64,000 nucleotides of DNA, from positions 28,757-92,756 of the forward strand of contig JACRCR010000054.1 in NCBI GenBank assembly GCA_016218925.1, written 5' to 3'. Position 1 is the stretch's first letter; each line of letters begins with the position of its first letter. This document shows, piece by piece, positions 44,406-53,052 of the stretch. Origin of the DNA: Deltaproteobacteria bacterium. Its GTDB lineage: Bacteria > Desulfobacterota > Binatia > UBA1149 > CAITLU01. Under the pieces are notes generated by a model. That model made no database searches. It saw only the letters and a list, made by a program, of their open reading frames with translations, and was not told where the DNA came from. A program made the position numbers and the translations under genes.

Positions 44406-45839
44406 ATGGAAGACCACGCGCTGCTGACACGGGAGATAGAAGAAGGACCCCGCGGGCCCCAGGTCGGCGCGTTCTTCGACCTGGACCGAACCCTGATTGC
44501 CGGCTTTTCGGCCTCCTCTTTCGTGCGCGAGTGGTTGACCGGGGGCCGCGCCGAACTCACCGACGTCGTTCAGGCAGCGACCTCGGCGCTGGCCTTCCGG
44601 CTGGGGCGCAAGAACTTCTCGGCGTTCGTGGCCGAGAGCCTGGCGATGGTCAAGGGTCTGAGCGAGGACGAGTTCGCGGCCACTGCCGAAAACATCTTCG
44701 GCCAGAGTCTGGCCGGCAACATCTACCCGGAAGCACGCGCGCTGGTCGAAGCCCACCGGGCGATGGGCCACACCGTGGCCGTGATCTCGTCGGCGACCTA
44801 TTTCCAGGCCTTGCCGGTGGCGCGGGAACTCGGCATCGAGCACGTGTTCGCTACGCGGCTGGAAGTCGAGAACGGCAAACTCACCGGTCGCATCGTGCCT
44901 CCGGCCTGCTACGGCAAGGGCAAGGCCGATGCCGCCGCCGGCTTCGCGCGCGAACGAGGCATCGCGCTGGACGCCAGCTATTTCTACACCGACAGCGACG
45001 AGGACCTGCCGCTGCTGCTGGCCGTGGGCAAGCCGCGGCCGATCAATCCGAGCCCGCGCCTCCAATCGATCGCGGCCAAACGAGTGTGGCCGGTGCGAAA
45101 CTTCACCAGCCGCGGCGTGCCGAGCCTCACCGACATCGTGCGGACTTCGCTCGCCATCGGCAGCCTGGTCCCGTCGTTCCTGCTGGCGCTGCCGGCGGGC
45201 CTGCTCGATGGCGACCTTCGGCACACCACCAACCTGATGGCAACGACCTGGGGAGAACTCGGCACCGCGCTGGCCGGCGTTCAGGTGACGGTCCACGGCG
45301 AAGAGAACCTGTGGTCGCAGCGCCCCGCCGTGTTCGTCTTCAACCACCAGAGCGCGGTCGACACGCTGCTGGTGTGCAAGCTGCTGCGGCGCGACTTCGT
45401 CGGCATCAGCAAGCAGGAGGTGCGCAGCTACCCGATTCTCGGCCGCGTGTTCGCGCTGGCCGGGACCATCTTCATCGACCGCTTCGATCGCAGCGAAGCG
45501 ATCAAGGCCCTGCAGCCGGCGGTCAGTGCGCTGCAGCACGGACTATCGATTGCAATCGCCCCGGAAGGAACGCGCAGCATCGGTCCGCGCCTGGGCCCCT
45601 TCAAGAAGGGAGCCTTTCGCATCGCGATGGCGGCCGGCGTTCCGGTCGTTCCGATCGTGATCCACAACGCGCTCGACGCGCTGCCCAAGCACGCGATGGT
45701 GGTGCGGCCGGCCAGCGTCGAGATCAGCGTTCTCGAACCGGTTCCGACCATCTCGTGGACGCCGGAGAACCTCGGCGCCCGCATCGACGAGATCCGCGAG
45801 CGCTTCCGCCACACGCTCGGCGTCCGCGACGAGGACTGA
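44406..45839 (+). CDS. Fused HAD-IB phosphatase and 1-acyl-glycerol-3-phosphate acyltransferase (PlsC)
   Basis: 477 residues. The N-terminal HAD-IB domain has FFDLDRTL (Asp 25 and 27), VISSATYFQALPVARELGI and FYTDSDEDLPLL, the last like phosphoserine-phosphatase relatives. The C-terminal PlsC domain has FVFNHQSAVDTLLV (HX4D, near residue 312) and APEGTRS near 389. This fusion is found in actinobacteria and other lineages and is thought to make phosphatidic acid and possibly dephosphorylate it, relevant to triacylglycerol formation. It is divergent from plsB copy 2, with a 98-base promoter gap. Confidence 0.92.
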   Translation: MEDHALLTREIEEGPRGPQVGAFFDLDRTLIAGFSASSFVREWLTGGRAELTDVVQAATSALAFRLGRKNFSAFVAESLAMVKGLSEDEFAATAENIFGQSLAGNIYPEARALVEAHRAMGHTVAVISSATYFQALPVARELGIEHVFATRLEVENGKLTGRIVPPACYGKGKADAAAGFARERGIALDASYFYTDSDEDLPLLLAVGKPRPINPSPRLQSIAAKRVWPVRNFTSRGVPSLTDIVRTSLAIGSLVPSFLLALPAGLLDGDLRHTTNLMATTWGELGTALAGVQVTVHGEENLWSQRPAVFVFNHQSAVDTLLVCKLLRRDFVGISKQEVRSYPILGRVFALAGTIFIDRFDRSEAIKALQPAVSALQHGLSIAIAPEGTRSIGPRLGPFKKGAFRIAMAAGVPVVPIVIHNALDALPKHAMVVRPASVEISVLEPVPTISWTPENLGARIDEIRERFRHTLGVRDED

Positions 45840-45956
45840 GAGCGGCGCGATAGCGCGGTGCGCGTGCGTCGCCCTCAGCCCCCTGTTCCCTTCGTCTCAA
45901 CTCGGACCGGTCGAGGAAACATGTCGCAAGCCGCGACTTGACCCCTTGCTACGTTG

Positions 45957-47171
45957 CTAAGCGAGCGGCACCTCGCGCGAACGACACAGCAGCAGCAACG
46001 CGCCCGCGGCCGACAGCGCCCCGACGCTGAACACGGCGCCATAGCCGGCGCCCTCGGCGATCAACCCGAGCGCGGCTGCGCCGCCCCAGGCTCCCAGGTT
46101 GAAGGCGCCCGCGAACAGCGTCATCAAACGCCCGCGCTGATCGACGCGGGTGTGCTCGAGCGCCAGTGCGCTCAGCGACGGATAGAAGACGCCGTGCGCC
46201 ACCCCGAACACCGCGCCGATTCCGTAGAGTGACGTCGCACCGAAGAGTGCCACGTACGCGACGACGACGACGTAGAGCACCAGCGCCGCGGTCGCCGCCG
46301 CGCGTCGCCCCAGTCGGTCGGCTGCCCATCCGAAGAATACCCGCACCACCACCGCTGCCAGCGCGTAGGCGATGAAGAAGCCGCCGACGTCGTGATATCC
46401 CGACTCCAGCGCCAGCGGTTGCAGGAAGGTGAACATCGCGGCGAACGCGATCGCCGACAGCAGCACGACGCCGACGTAGGCGCTCGATTGTCGCGAGCGC
46501 AGCACCTGGCCCAGACCTGCACGCGCAGCCGCGTTGTTGTTCACTCGCTGCCGCTCGGCCGCGCTGCCCTGACCGAGCAGCAACGCCGAGACTAGCGCCG
46601 CGATCACGGCAAGACCGAACACCGCGGGCCAGCCGACCGCGTCGGCCAGCGGTTCATCGATGGCCGGTGCCACCGCGTTCATGATCAGCATCGCGCTGCC
46701 CGACAGTCCCATCGCTTCGCCGAGACGCGGCGCCGGAGCCATCTCCACGATCAACGTCGACATCGCCGCCATCTGCATCGTGAAGGCCACTCCCTGCAGT
46801 GTGCGCAGCAGATAGAGCATGACCCCGACGCTGTCTACGCAGATGAATGCCGCCGCCGTGGCCGCCATCAGCAACGCCGCCACGGTCAACAGAGTGCGCC
46901 GCGAGACGCGGTCGATGCACGAGCCGAGCCCCAGCGTTGTCACGACCGCGGCCGCGCCGAAGACGCCGGCGACGGCGCCGATCGTTCCCGGACCCGCGCC
47001 CAGTTCGACGGCGAGGTACTTGGGCAGCAGATGGAAGCTCGAGAACGCGAAGCCGAAGGCGCTGGCCGCGCACAGCAGGCGCACGAACGCCGGTGTCCAC
47101 AGCGCCTCTCGCCGAAGTATGGCCAGGCTGCCTAGCGCCGCGGAATCTTGTTCGAGAATCGAATCGCGCAT
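45957..47171 (-). CDS. Major facilitator superfamily transporter
   Basis: 404 residues from ATG 47171. ATG 47174 directly before is possible, but the GGAG ribosome site is better spaced to the second. Twelve membrane helices are apparent. MFS motif A appears as GLGSCIDRVSRRTLL between TM2 and TM3 and again as GWAADRLGRRAAA between TM8 and TM9. The sequence resembles drug/sugar efflux-type MFS (AraJ/YfcJ-like) but the substrate is unknown. It converges with the HAD-PlsC gene; the 117-base gap shows no clear terminator. A possible start-sequestering hairpin is annotated just upstream. Confidence 0.88.
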   Translation of the reverse strand: MRDSILEQDSAALGSLAILRREALWTPAFVRLLCAASAFGFAFSSFHLLPKYLAVELGAGPGTIGAVAGVFGAAAVVTTLGLGSCIDRVSRRTLLTVAALLMAATAAAFICVDSVGVMLYLLRTLQGVAFTMQMAAMSTLIVEMAPAPRLGEAMGLSGSAMLIMNAVAPAIDEPLADAVGWPAVFGLAVIAALVSALLLGQGSAAERQRVNNNAAARAGLGQVLRSRQSSAYVGVVLLSAIAFAAMFTFLQPLALESGYHDVGGFFIAYALAAVVVRVFFGWAADRLGRRAAATAALVLYVVVVAYVALFGATSLYGIGAVFGVAHGVFYPSLSALALEHTRVDQRGRLMTLFAGAFNLGAWGGAAALGLIAEGAGYGAVFSVGALSAAGALLLLCRSREVPLA

Positions 47172-47172
47172 C

Positions 47173-47230
47173 ATCTCTCTCCGGCCTTCGTGCCGGCGGT
47201 GAAACCGGCCTTGCCTCGGCGAAGAGAGAT
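47173..47230 (-). promoter_or_regulatory. Leader hairpin that could sequester the MFS ribosome site and start
   Basis: On the minus strand AUCUCUCU (47230-47223) is a perfect complement of AGAGAGAU (47180-47173), which covers the purine-rich ribosome site and the first AUG. Between them GCCGG and CCGGC can pair, and an alternative UCUUCG/CGAAGG pairing competes with the outer stem. This suggests translational control, but could be fortuitous in this GC-rich gap. Confidence 0.4.
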
Positions 47231-47449
47231 GCGAGAGGAGTCCGCGTCACCCTTCGGCCTGGCTTTGGCGAAGGGTTGCGGTCCAAGGAGTCGAACGACT
47301 CAGGCGAACCCAAACGCCTTCGCGCGGTGCCAGCGACCGCAGACGAAAAGCATCGGATAGGCTTTGGGCGTTACGACGAACATGACGAAGCGTCGGTTGT
47401 ACGCGGGCAGGCGCCGCGGGTCAAGGCGAAGCGTCCAGACCAGCGAACC

Positions 47450-49546
47450 TCACGGGCAGTTGGATCCGCCTGGTGCCTCGAACGGAACCGTGGGATCGGA
47501 CGCGCAACGGCTCTCGAACTCGGTATCGAGGAACAGACGCTGCGGACCCGGTAGTCCCACCGATGCGTTGATGCCGGCGTCGGCGGTTGCGCCAACACAG
47601 AACGTCGAAACCAGTTCGGTACCGTAGACGCCACTCTCCTCGCCCGGGCCGTAGATGCCGTGGGTTCCCACCGCCTGCAGCGGGTCGGGATAACAAGCCC
47701 GAAGCTGGAGGTGCGCGCAGCTCCCGCAGTCGCCGCCCGGGCAATCGGCGTCCAACGCGTCGCAGTCGCCCTGCGCGATGCACGGCAGCAGTCCGCGCCC
47801 GTTGCTGCGCAGCAGACCGTCGCAGAACGAGTCGGGCAGATCCGCGTCGCAGGTCCCGGTGTGTGCGCCGGCGGCGGCGGTACATACTCCGTCACTGCAT
47901 CCGTTGGCATGCGCGGGAGGGCCTGTGTTGGCCGAGCAGGTCCCCGCTCCGAGCGCAGCGCACTCGGCGTCCGAACTGCAGCCGATAGAGGTGTCTCCTG
48001 AGCACTGCAGGCAGAACACCGGACTTGCCCCGTCGAGAAGGTCGGCTCCGATCGTCGGCGAGGCGACCGACGTGAGACCAAGTGTCACCAGCAGGCCGGC
48101 CCCCGAAATGTTGGTCGCCGCCTGCGGCAGGCACTCATAGCTCACCGGACCGAAATCCGGACTCACGGCGTTGCTGTCGCAGGCGAGCGTGTCGCGTGCG
48201 CCGCCCGAGCAGGTCCCCCCTCGCAGACCATCGTTGGCGGTCGGATCGCCGAGACACACCGGACACGGCTGGGTCTGCGAGATCCCCAGGTAAACGACCG
48301 CGCGATCGGACACCGTGGTCGTCACGGCTCCGGTCCCGCCGTCGGCGATACCGTCGAGATCCTCCGTAAACTTGTTGACGACGCAGGCCGGTGCATCCGC
48401 AGCGGAGACCGGTAGCGGCGGCATCGCGAAGCAGGTGCAACCGCCACCGGCGCAGTCGTCGGCGTCGAGGCCATTGATGGTGTCGCAGTGGATGGTCGGG
48501 TCGCCGTCGCAGCGGCAGAACGAGTTCCCCTGGCTCTTGACCGGAGCGAGGGTCACGGCGCAATCGAGACAATCGTCGTCGCAGGCCAGATCCACCGCGC
48601 CTTCGAACCCGTCCACCAGATCGGCGTCGTGACCGAGGCCGTTGTAACCGATGTCGATGTTGGTGACCGTCTTCTTCCTGCCGTTGCCGGCGTTGAGAAG
48701 ATACGCGACGTGACCGAGCTTGCAGGTGTCGGGCAGTTCGTATGCAGCCGCGATCAGTCCTGCGCCGAGACGCCCACCGACACTGCCGCCCACGCACTCT
48801 TGCAGTTGTTCGACGCTCTGTCCGCACATGTCGAGCCTGGCGAGCTCGGCCAGCGGAACATCACAGTGCCTGGCGATCGCGTCTTCGAGACTGGTGCGGC
48901 CGGCGGCGATCCTGCCGTCGTCGTAGTAAACACAGCCGTAGCTCACGCCTTCGCCGGCCTGATCAGCGGCCGACTGACACTTGCGCCGGACCTTGCCGAC
49001 CGTCGTGGTGTACTTGGCCAGAGCCTTGCCGATGGTCTTGCGGCAGGTGGCGGCCCCCGCGGTGACATCCTCTTCGGTCATTCCCAGCGCGACGTCCGTG
49101 GCTCCGTCCACCAGCGAGGCGACGAGGTTGAGCAGGCAATCGGTAGCTTCGTAGAAATCGTCGATACCGACCGTTGCGCCGTCATCATCGAGGCTGGAGC
49201 GCGGCGACGGGCACCTCGCGTACTGAGCGAGCACGCCGACGAGATCGGCGGGACACGCCGCGAGCATCGTCCGCGACGCCCGGTCGTAGGCGCGCGACAT
49301 CTTGGTCCCCGACATCAGCAGAGGGTCATTGCACTCCTCGTCGGGCGGAACCTTGCCTGCGGTCCGCTTCACGTAGCAGGCAGCGATGGTCTTCAGTGAT
49401 GCTGAAGTGTACTTGATCAGGCTCTTGGCGATGGCGTCGCGGCATTCGGCTTCAGCCACGCTTTGTGCAGATGTCGGAGAGGTGGTCGCCACGATGATCG
49501 CGGTCATCACCATTGCCACGCACGTGCAGCGAGTACGCTTGTTCAT
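47450..49546 (-). CDS. Large secreted Cys-rich protein, function unknown
   Basis: 698 residues from ATG 49546 with an excellent GGAGGTGAG ribosome site. A Sec signal peptide (VAMVMTAIIVATTSPTSAQ) begins the protein. Residues 30-270 contain helical 'C-x-K-A-(I/L)-x-K(Y)-x-K-x' units (CRDAIAKSLIKYTSASLKTIAACYVKR; CRKTIGKALAKYTTTVGKVRRKC). From about 310 on, Cys-rich Gly/Asp/Ser-rich loops dominate, such as CRCDGDPTIHC and CSSDAECAALGAGTC, reminiscent of EGF- or follistatin-like extracellular repeats. The last ~90 residues lack Cys except at the end. I recognise this as a type of secreted protein abundant in Binatota/Myxococcota-like genomes, but not its function. The 275-base gap downstream (47172-47449) has no gene. 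Confidence 0.85.
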   Translation of the reverse strand: MNKRTRCTCVAMVMTAIIVATTSPTSAQSVAEAECRDAIAKSLIKYTSASLKTIAACYVKRTAGKVPPDEECNDPLLMSGTKMSRAYDRASRTMLAACPADLVGVLAQYARCPSPRSSLDDDGATVGIDDFYEATDCLLNLVASLVDGATDVALGMTEEDVTAGAATCRKTIGKALAKYTTTVGKVRRKCQSAADQAGEGVSYGCVYYDDGRIAAGRTSLEDAIARHCDVPLAELARLDMCGQSVEQLQECVGGSVGGRLGAGLIAAAYELPDTCKLGHVAYLLNAGNGRKKTVTNIDIGYNGLGHDADLVDGFEGAVDLACDDDCLDCAVTLAPVKSQGNSFCRCDGDPTIHCDTINGLDADDCAGGGCTCFAMPPLPVSAADAPACVVNKFTEDLDGIADGGTGAVTTTVSDRAVVYLGISQTQPCPVCLGDPTANDGLRGGTCSGGARDTLACDSNAVSPDFGPVSYECLPQAATNISGAGLLVTLGLTSVASPTIGADLLDGASPVFCLQCSGDTSIGCSSDAECAALGAGTCSANTGPPAHANGCSDGVCTAAAGAHTGTCDADLPDSFCDGLLRSNGRGLLPCIAQGDCDALDADCPGGDCGSCAHLQLRACYPDPLQAVGTHGIYGPGEESGVYGTELVSTFCVGATADAGINASVGLPGPQRLFLDTEFESRCASDPTVPFEAPGGSNCP

Positions 49547-49597
49547 GAGCTCACCTCCCCATGGTCCGAGCGATGCTACTCAGGACATGCGAGGTAA

Positions 49598-49612
49598 GCG
49601 ACGAATCGTCGC
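49598..49612. other. Perfect 6-bp inverted repeat upstream of the secreted Cys-rich gene
   Basis: GCGACG and CGTCGC flank AAT, about 50 bases before the start of the Cys-rich protein gene. It may be an operator or transcript hairpin. The 155-base gap from 49547 to 49701 otherwise shows no gene. Confidence 0.3.
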
Positions 49613-49701
49613 GCGTTTCTCCCGGCGCAACGAAAAATCCACTCGGAACTTAGATCAGCCAAAGCCTGCGTCGACGCGCGTCGCAACTTCGACTGCGAAC
49701 T

Positions 49702-50070
49702 TCACGACTCGAGCTGCTCGACGATCCACGAGTAGGTGGCCACCGCCGGCGGCAGACCGATGGTGCTCGCCGCCAGCGCGGCCACGTGACGAAGCTGCGC
49801 CGGCGTGCAGCCGGCTTCCTTGGCCTTGCGCACGCACGAATGGACAGCGCCTTCCTTGCCCGCGCCCACGGCGATCGCCAGCTTGAGCAGCCGCACAGTG
49901 GGACGTTCGAAAGGCCCCTGCTCTTCCTCTTCGCGCATCAGGTCCCAGGCCTGGCCGAGCCTCGGGAATTCCTTGACGAACGAGTTGTAGGTCTTGGGCG
50001 GTTTCGTGGCCTTCGCCGGGGTCTTCGTGGAAGTCTTCGTTGAAGTCTTGGTGGTTTTCTTCTCTGCCAT
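49702..50070 (-). CDS. Carboxymuconolactone decarboxylase/AhpD-like protein
   Basis: 122 residues. A Lys/Thr-rich N-terminal tail (about 1-25, KTST repeats) precedes an all-helical CMD domain: SFVKEFPRLGQAWDLMREEE, TVRLLKLAIAVGAGKEGAVHSCVRKAKEAGCTPAQLRHVAALAA. A Cys occurs in VHSCVRKA, where AhpD-type enzymes have CxxH; here the second Cys is missing, so peroxidase chemistry is doubtful. A role as a small fold homologue or MEMO-like protein remains open. Confidence 0.82.
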   Translation of the reverse strand: MAEKKTTKTSTKTSTKTPAKATKPPKTYNSFVKEFPRLGQAWDLMREEEEQGPFERPTVRLLKLAIAVGAGKEGAVHSCVRKAKEAGCTPAQLRHVAALAASTIGLPPAVATYSWIVEQLES

Positions 50071-50118
50071 CGCTCGCTTGCTCCGTCGTCTCGATACGTT
50101 TGTCGGGTTGGGTCGTCG

Positions 50119-51162
50119 TCAGTCGTCGGTCGCCGTCGCGCTCCGAGTGGGCGCGGGTGTCACCAGGTTGCGAGGACGCCCGTGCAAGAACGCTGCGACG
50201 TTCACGGCGCTCTCATGCATCAAACGCTGGCGTGCGGCCAGTGTCGACCACGCCATGTGCGGCGTGATCACCGCGCCGGGCGCGGCCAGCAACGGGTTGT
50301 CGTCGCGCGCGGGCTCCACCGACAGCACGTCCAGAGCCGCAGCCGCGGGCCGGCCGCTCGCGAGCGCGGCCGCCAGGGCCTGCTCGTCGATCAGCGCGCC
50401 GCGCGACGTGTTGATCAGGATGCTCTGCGGCTTCATCCGCGCGAGCAGATCGGCGTTGACGAAGGCCGCGGAGTCGCGCGTCAGCGGGCAGTGCAGGCTG
50501 ACCACGTCAGACTCGGCGAACACGCGATCGGTCGTCGCCCACTCGAAAGATGCATAACCGGCCGGCCGTGAACGGCTCGGGCTGGACGCCAGGACTTTCA
50601 TCCCGAACGCGTGGGCGAGTTCCCCGACGCGCGATCCGATCAATCCGTGGCCGACGATTCCCATGGTCTTGCCGGCCAGTTCCGAAGTCGGCCGCGTCCA
50701 GAAACAGAAATTCTCGCTGCGCTGCCAGCGTCCGGCCCGGACCGCGCTCGCATGTTCGCCGACCGCGTTGGTGATCTCGAGCAAGAGTGCGAAGACGTGC
50801 TGAGCCACCGAGTCGGTCGCGTACTCGGGAACGTTGCAGACCGCTACGGCGCAACTCGCCGCTGCTTCGATGTCGACGACGTTGGTGCCGGTGGCGGTGA
50901 CCGCTATCAATCGTAGTGCCGGGAGCGCGCGGATAGACGCCGCCGCGAGCGGCGTCTTGTTGACCAGCAGCACCGTGGCCCCCGCCGCCCGTTCCAGCAC
51001 ACTGGCCGGCGGCGTGCGATCGTAGACCAGCAGCTCGCCGAGCGCCGCGACTTCGTCCCATGGGTTGTCGCCGGGACTCTCCCCGACTCGATATCCGGGA
51101 TTGAGCGTGGCGCCGTCCAGCACCACGATCCGCGTCCGCTCTTGCCGCTGCGCTGCTTGCAT
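50119..51162 (-). CDS. D-2-hydroxyacid dehydrogenase (NAD-dependent)
   Basis: 347 residues from ATG 51162. The NAD-binding motif is GIVGHGLIGSRVGELAHAFGMKV, the catalytic Arg is in INTSRGALID, the Glu in DVLSVEPARDDNP, and the His in ITPHMAW: the full R-E-H triad of the family. The length is normal for glycerate/hydroxypyruvate-type members. Substrate not predictable. It starts 58 bases from the divergent SMP-30 gene, suggesting joint control in oxidation of a hydroxy-acid or lactone. Confidence 0.9.
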   Translation of the reverse strand: MQAAQRQERTRIVVLDGATLNPGYRVGESPGDNPWDEVAALGELLVYDRTPPASVLERAAGATVLLVNKTPLAAASIRALPALRLIAVTATGTNVVDIEAAASCAVAVCNVPEYATDSVAQHVFALLLEITNAVGEHASAVRAGRWQRSENFCFWTRPTSELAGKTMGIVGHGLIGSRVGELAHAFGMKVLASSPSRSRPAGYASFEWATTDRVFAESDVVSLHCPLTRDSAAFVNADLLARMKPQSILINTSRGALIDEQALAAALASGRPAAAALDVLSVEPARDDNPLLAAPGAVITPHMAWSTLAARQRLMHESAVNVAAFLHGRPRNLVTPAPTRSATATDD

Positions 51163-51220
51163 CACCACCAAGACTCGCGTCTTTGTACCTGCGGCGCCGG
51201 CGCGCGCAAAGGAGTTGCCC

Positions 51221-52156
51221 ATGCCTCTGTCTGCGATCCCCCTCTCCTCGGTCACCAGGTTCGGCCTCGGCCTGCAGCGTCCCGAAGACGTAGTGGTCGG
51301 GGCTGACGGCCGCGTGTGGGCTTCCGACCAGGCCAGCGCCTGCGCCGAAATCCGCCCCGACGGGACCTTGCGCCGCGTGGGCAAGGCCGGCGGCGCGCCC
51401 AACGGCATCAACATGGACCGCCACGGGCGCATCGTGATCGCCAACTTCTTCGACGGGCCAGTGCAGCGTCTCGACGTCGAGACCGGGCATGTCGAGGTAC
51501 TGTGCAGCGAGGTCGAAGGCGTGCAACTTACCGCTTCGAACTATCCGCTGGTCGACAGCAAGGGGCGGATCTGGTGCACCAACTCCACGTTCGCCAGCCC
51601 CTGGGAGGCGGCGCTGGACGGACGCGCCGATGGTTTCGTGTTCCGGATCGAGACCGATGGCAGCGCGAGAAAGCTCGCCGGCGGTCTGCAGTTCGCCAAC
51701 GGCATCGCGATGGACGCCGACGAGTCGCACCTGTACGTGTGTCAGACCACCGGCTGTAACGTCGTTCGCTACGCGATCGGCGCAGACGGAAGTCTCGGCC
51801 GCGCGGAGCCATACGGGCCGAAGCTCGGTGCCTCGATTCCTGCCGGGGCCAGTGCCACCGAGCTACCGCCCGCCGAACTGCTGCGAACCCTCGGCCTGAC
51901 CGACGGCTGCGGCTTGGACGCCGAAGGCAACCTGTGGGTCACGCTGGTGACGGCGAACAAGATCGTCGCGATCAAGCCGAGCGGCGAAGTCGTTACGATG
52001 CTGGAAGATCCCGGCGGCACGCTGATGAACCATCCGACCAACGTGAGCTGGGGAGGCGCCGACATGTGCGACCTCTACGTCGGCAGCATCGCCGTCGACT
52101 ACGTCCTCAAGATGCGAAGTCCCGTGCCGGGGCTGCCGCTGGTCCACCAGCGCTAG
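51221..52156 (+). CDS. SMP-30/gluconolactonase/LRE-family beta-propeller protein
   Basis: 311 residues from ATG 51221 with AAAGGAG upstream. Six-bladed propeller features: QRPEDVVVGADGRVWASDQ, APNGINMDRHGRIVIANFFDGPVQRLD, FANGIAMDADESHLYVCQT and GNLWVTLVTANKIV. Such proteins hydrolyse lactones or phosphotriesters using one divalent metal. The metal-ligand Asn/Asp residues in NGI/DxxG loops seem present. No signal peptide. Substrate is unknown, though pairing with a hydroxyacid dehydrogenase fits lactone metabolism (inference). Confidence 0.88.
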   Translation: MPLSAIPLSSVTRFGLGLQRPEDVVVGADGRVWASDQASACAEIRPDGTLRRVGKAGGAPNGINMDRHGRIVIANFFDGPVQRLDVETGHVEVLCSEVEGVQLTASNYPLVDSKGRIWCTNSTFASPWEAALDGRADGFVFRIETDGSARKLAGGLQFANGIAMDADESHLYVCQTTGCNVVRYAIGADGSLGRAEPYGPKLGASIPAGASATELPPAELLRTLGLTDGCGLDAEGNLWVTLVTANKIVAIKPSGEVVTMLEDPGGTLMNHPTNVSWGGADMCDLYVGSIAVDYVLKMRSPVPGLPLVHQR

Positions 52157-52220
52157 CGCCCGACTTGCATCAACCGCTGCCCGCAAACGCCACGCCGTCG
52201 CGCCGGCCGCGCGGCGCGTG

Positions 52221-52910
52221 TCAGACTTTCGGAATCTCGGTCGCGCGCGGCCCCGTCAGGTCCTCGAACATTTCGGCGTAAGCGCCGCGTTTGAGCACAC
52301 CGAAGGCGTCGCGGCTCTTGGCAGCCAGCGGTCTGACCTTCTCGAGCGCTAGCGCAACGACTTCGTTCTCGCCGCCAGCCAGGTCGGCAATACCCATGCG
52401 TAGCGCATCGCCGGCTCCGATGCGTGCGCCGGTCAGTACCGTGTCGCGAAACACCCGGCCTCCGAGTCTCTCTTTGATCAGCGTGCGCATGCCGAGCACC
52501 AGCGGCATGCCCAGGTCGAGTTCGGGCAGACAGAAGAACCCGCGGTCGCTGCGCATCACGCGCCAGTCGTGGGCGAGCGCGAGCATCCCACCGCCCGCAA
52601 AAGCGTGCCCGTTGATCGCCGCGCAAGTGGCCATCGGCAGGAACGCGATGCGAGCGAACAGGCGCAGCACTTCGGCGAGGAACCCGATCGAAACCGCGTG
52701 CTCCTGCTGCGAGAGCCAGTCCAGATCCAGGCCGTTCGAATAGAACTTGCCCTCTCCGGTGGTGACCAGCGCGGCGGCGCCACGGCTGCCTTCGACCTCG
52801 TCGAGCACCGCGTTCATCGCCGCAAGGAAGCCCGGATTGAAGCGGTTCTCGCCCAACTTCATCGTTACGACGAAAACGTCGCCGTCGCGTGTCAGTTCGA
52901 CATCGGCCAC
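52221..52910 (-). CDS. Enoyl-CoA hydratase/isomerase family protein (delta3,delta2-isomerase-like)
   Basis: 229 residues from GTG 52910 with AGGGAGAG upstream. Crotonase oxyanion-hole blocks are GEGKFYSNGLDLDWL and AAINGHAFAGGGMLALAHDWRVM; the RGFFCLPELDLGMPL region carries one Glu, as in plant-type delta3-delta2-enoyl-CoA isomerases, rather than the two Glu of true hydratases. Isomerase activity on unsaturated acyl-CoA is the likelier role. It follows the SCP-x thiolase by 142 bases on the same strand; the two may act in one beta-oxidation-type route. Confidence 0.85.
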   Translation of the reverse strand: MADVELTRDGDVFVVTMKLGENRFNPGFLAAMNAVLDEVEGSRGAAALVTTGEGKFYSNGLDLDWLSQQEHAVSIGFLAEVLRLFARIAFLPMATCAAINGHAFAGGGMLALAHDWRVMRSDRGFFCLPELDLGMPLVLGMRTLIKERLGGRVFRDTVLTGARIGAGDALRMGIADLAGGENEVVALALEKVRPLAAKSRDAFGVLKRGAYAEMFEDLTGPRATEIPKV

Positions 52911-53052
52911 TGAAGCTCTCCCTGGAGTAGCGTTTCTGCCACGACTCGCCCGCGCGCCACGCCGCACGCTTTGGCACGGCGCAACGCACGCGGCGCGTGA
53001 GGAGACGGCGTTCTCGCCGTCCTCTCGCGCGCCGCACATCGCGAAATCCGCG

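Noticed and set aside
45840..45956. Terminator between the HAD-PlsC gene and the MFS gene
   Set aside because: Only short GC stems without a T-run occur, so no terminator could be supported.
47275..47300. Possible tRNA T-arm (GTTCGA with flanking complementary bases)
   Set aside because: On the minus strand the hairpin closes around GTTC only, with no matching acceptor stem or anticodon arm. I see no complete cloverleaf here.
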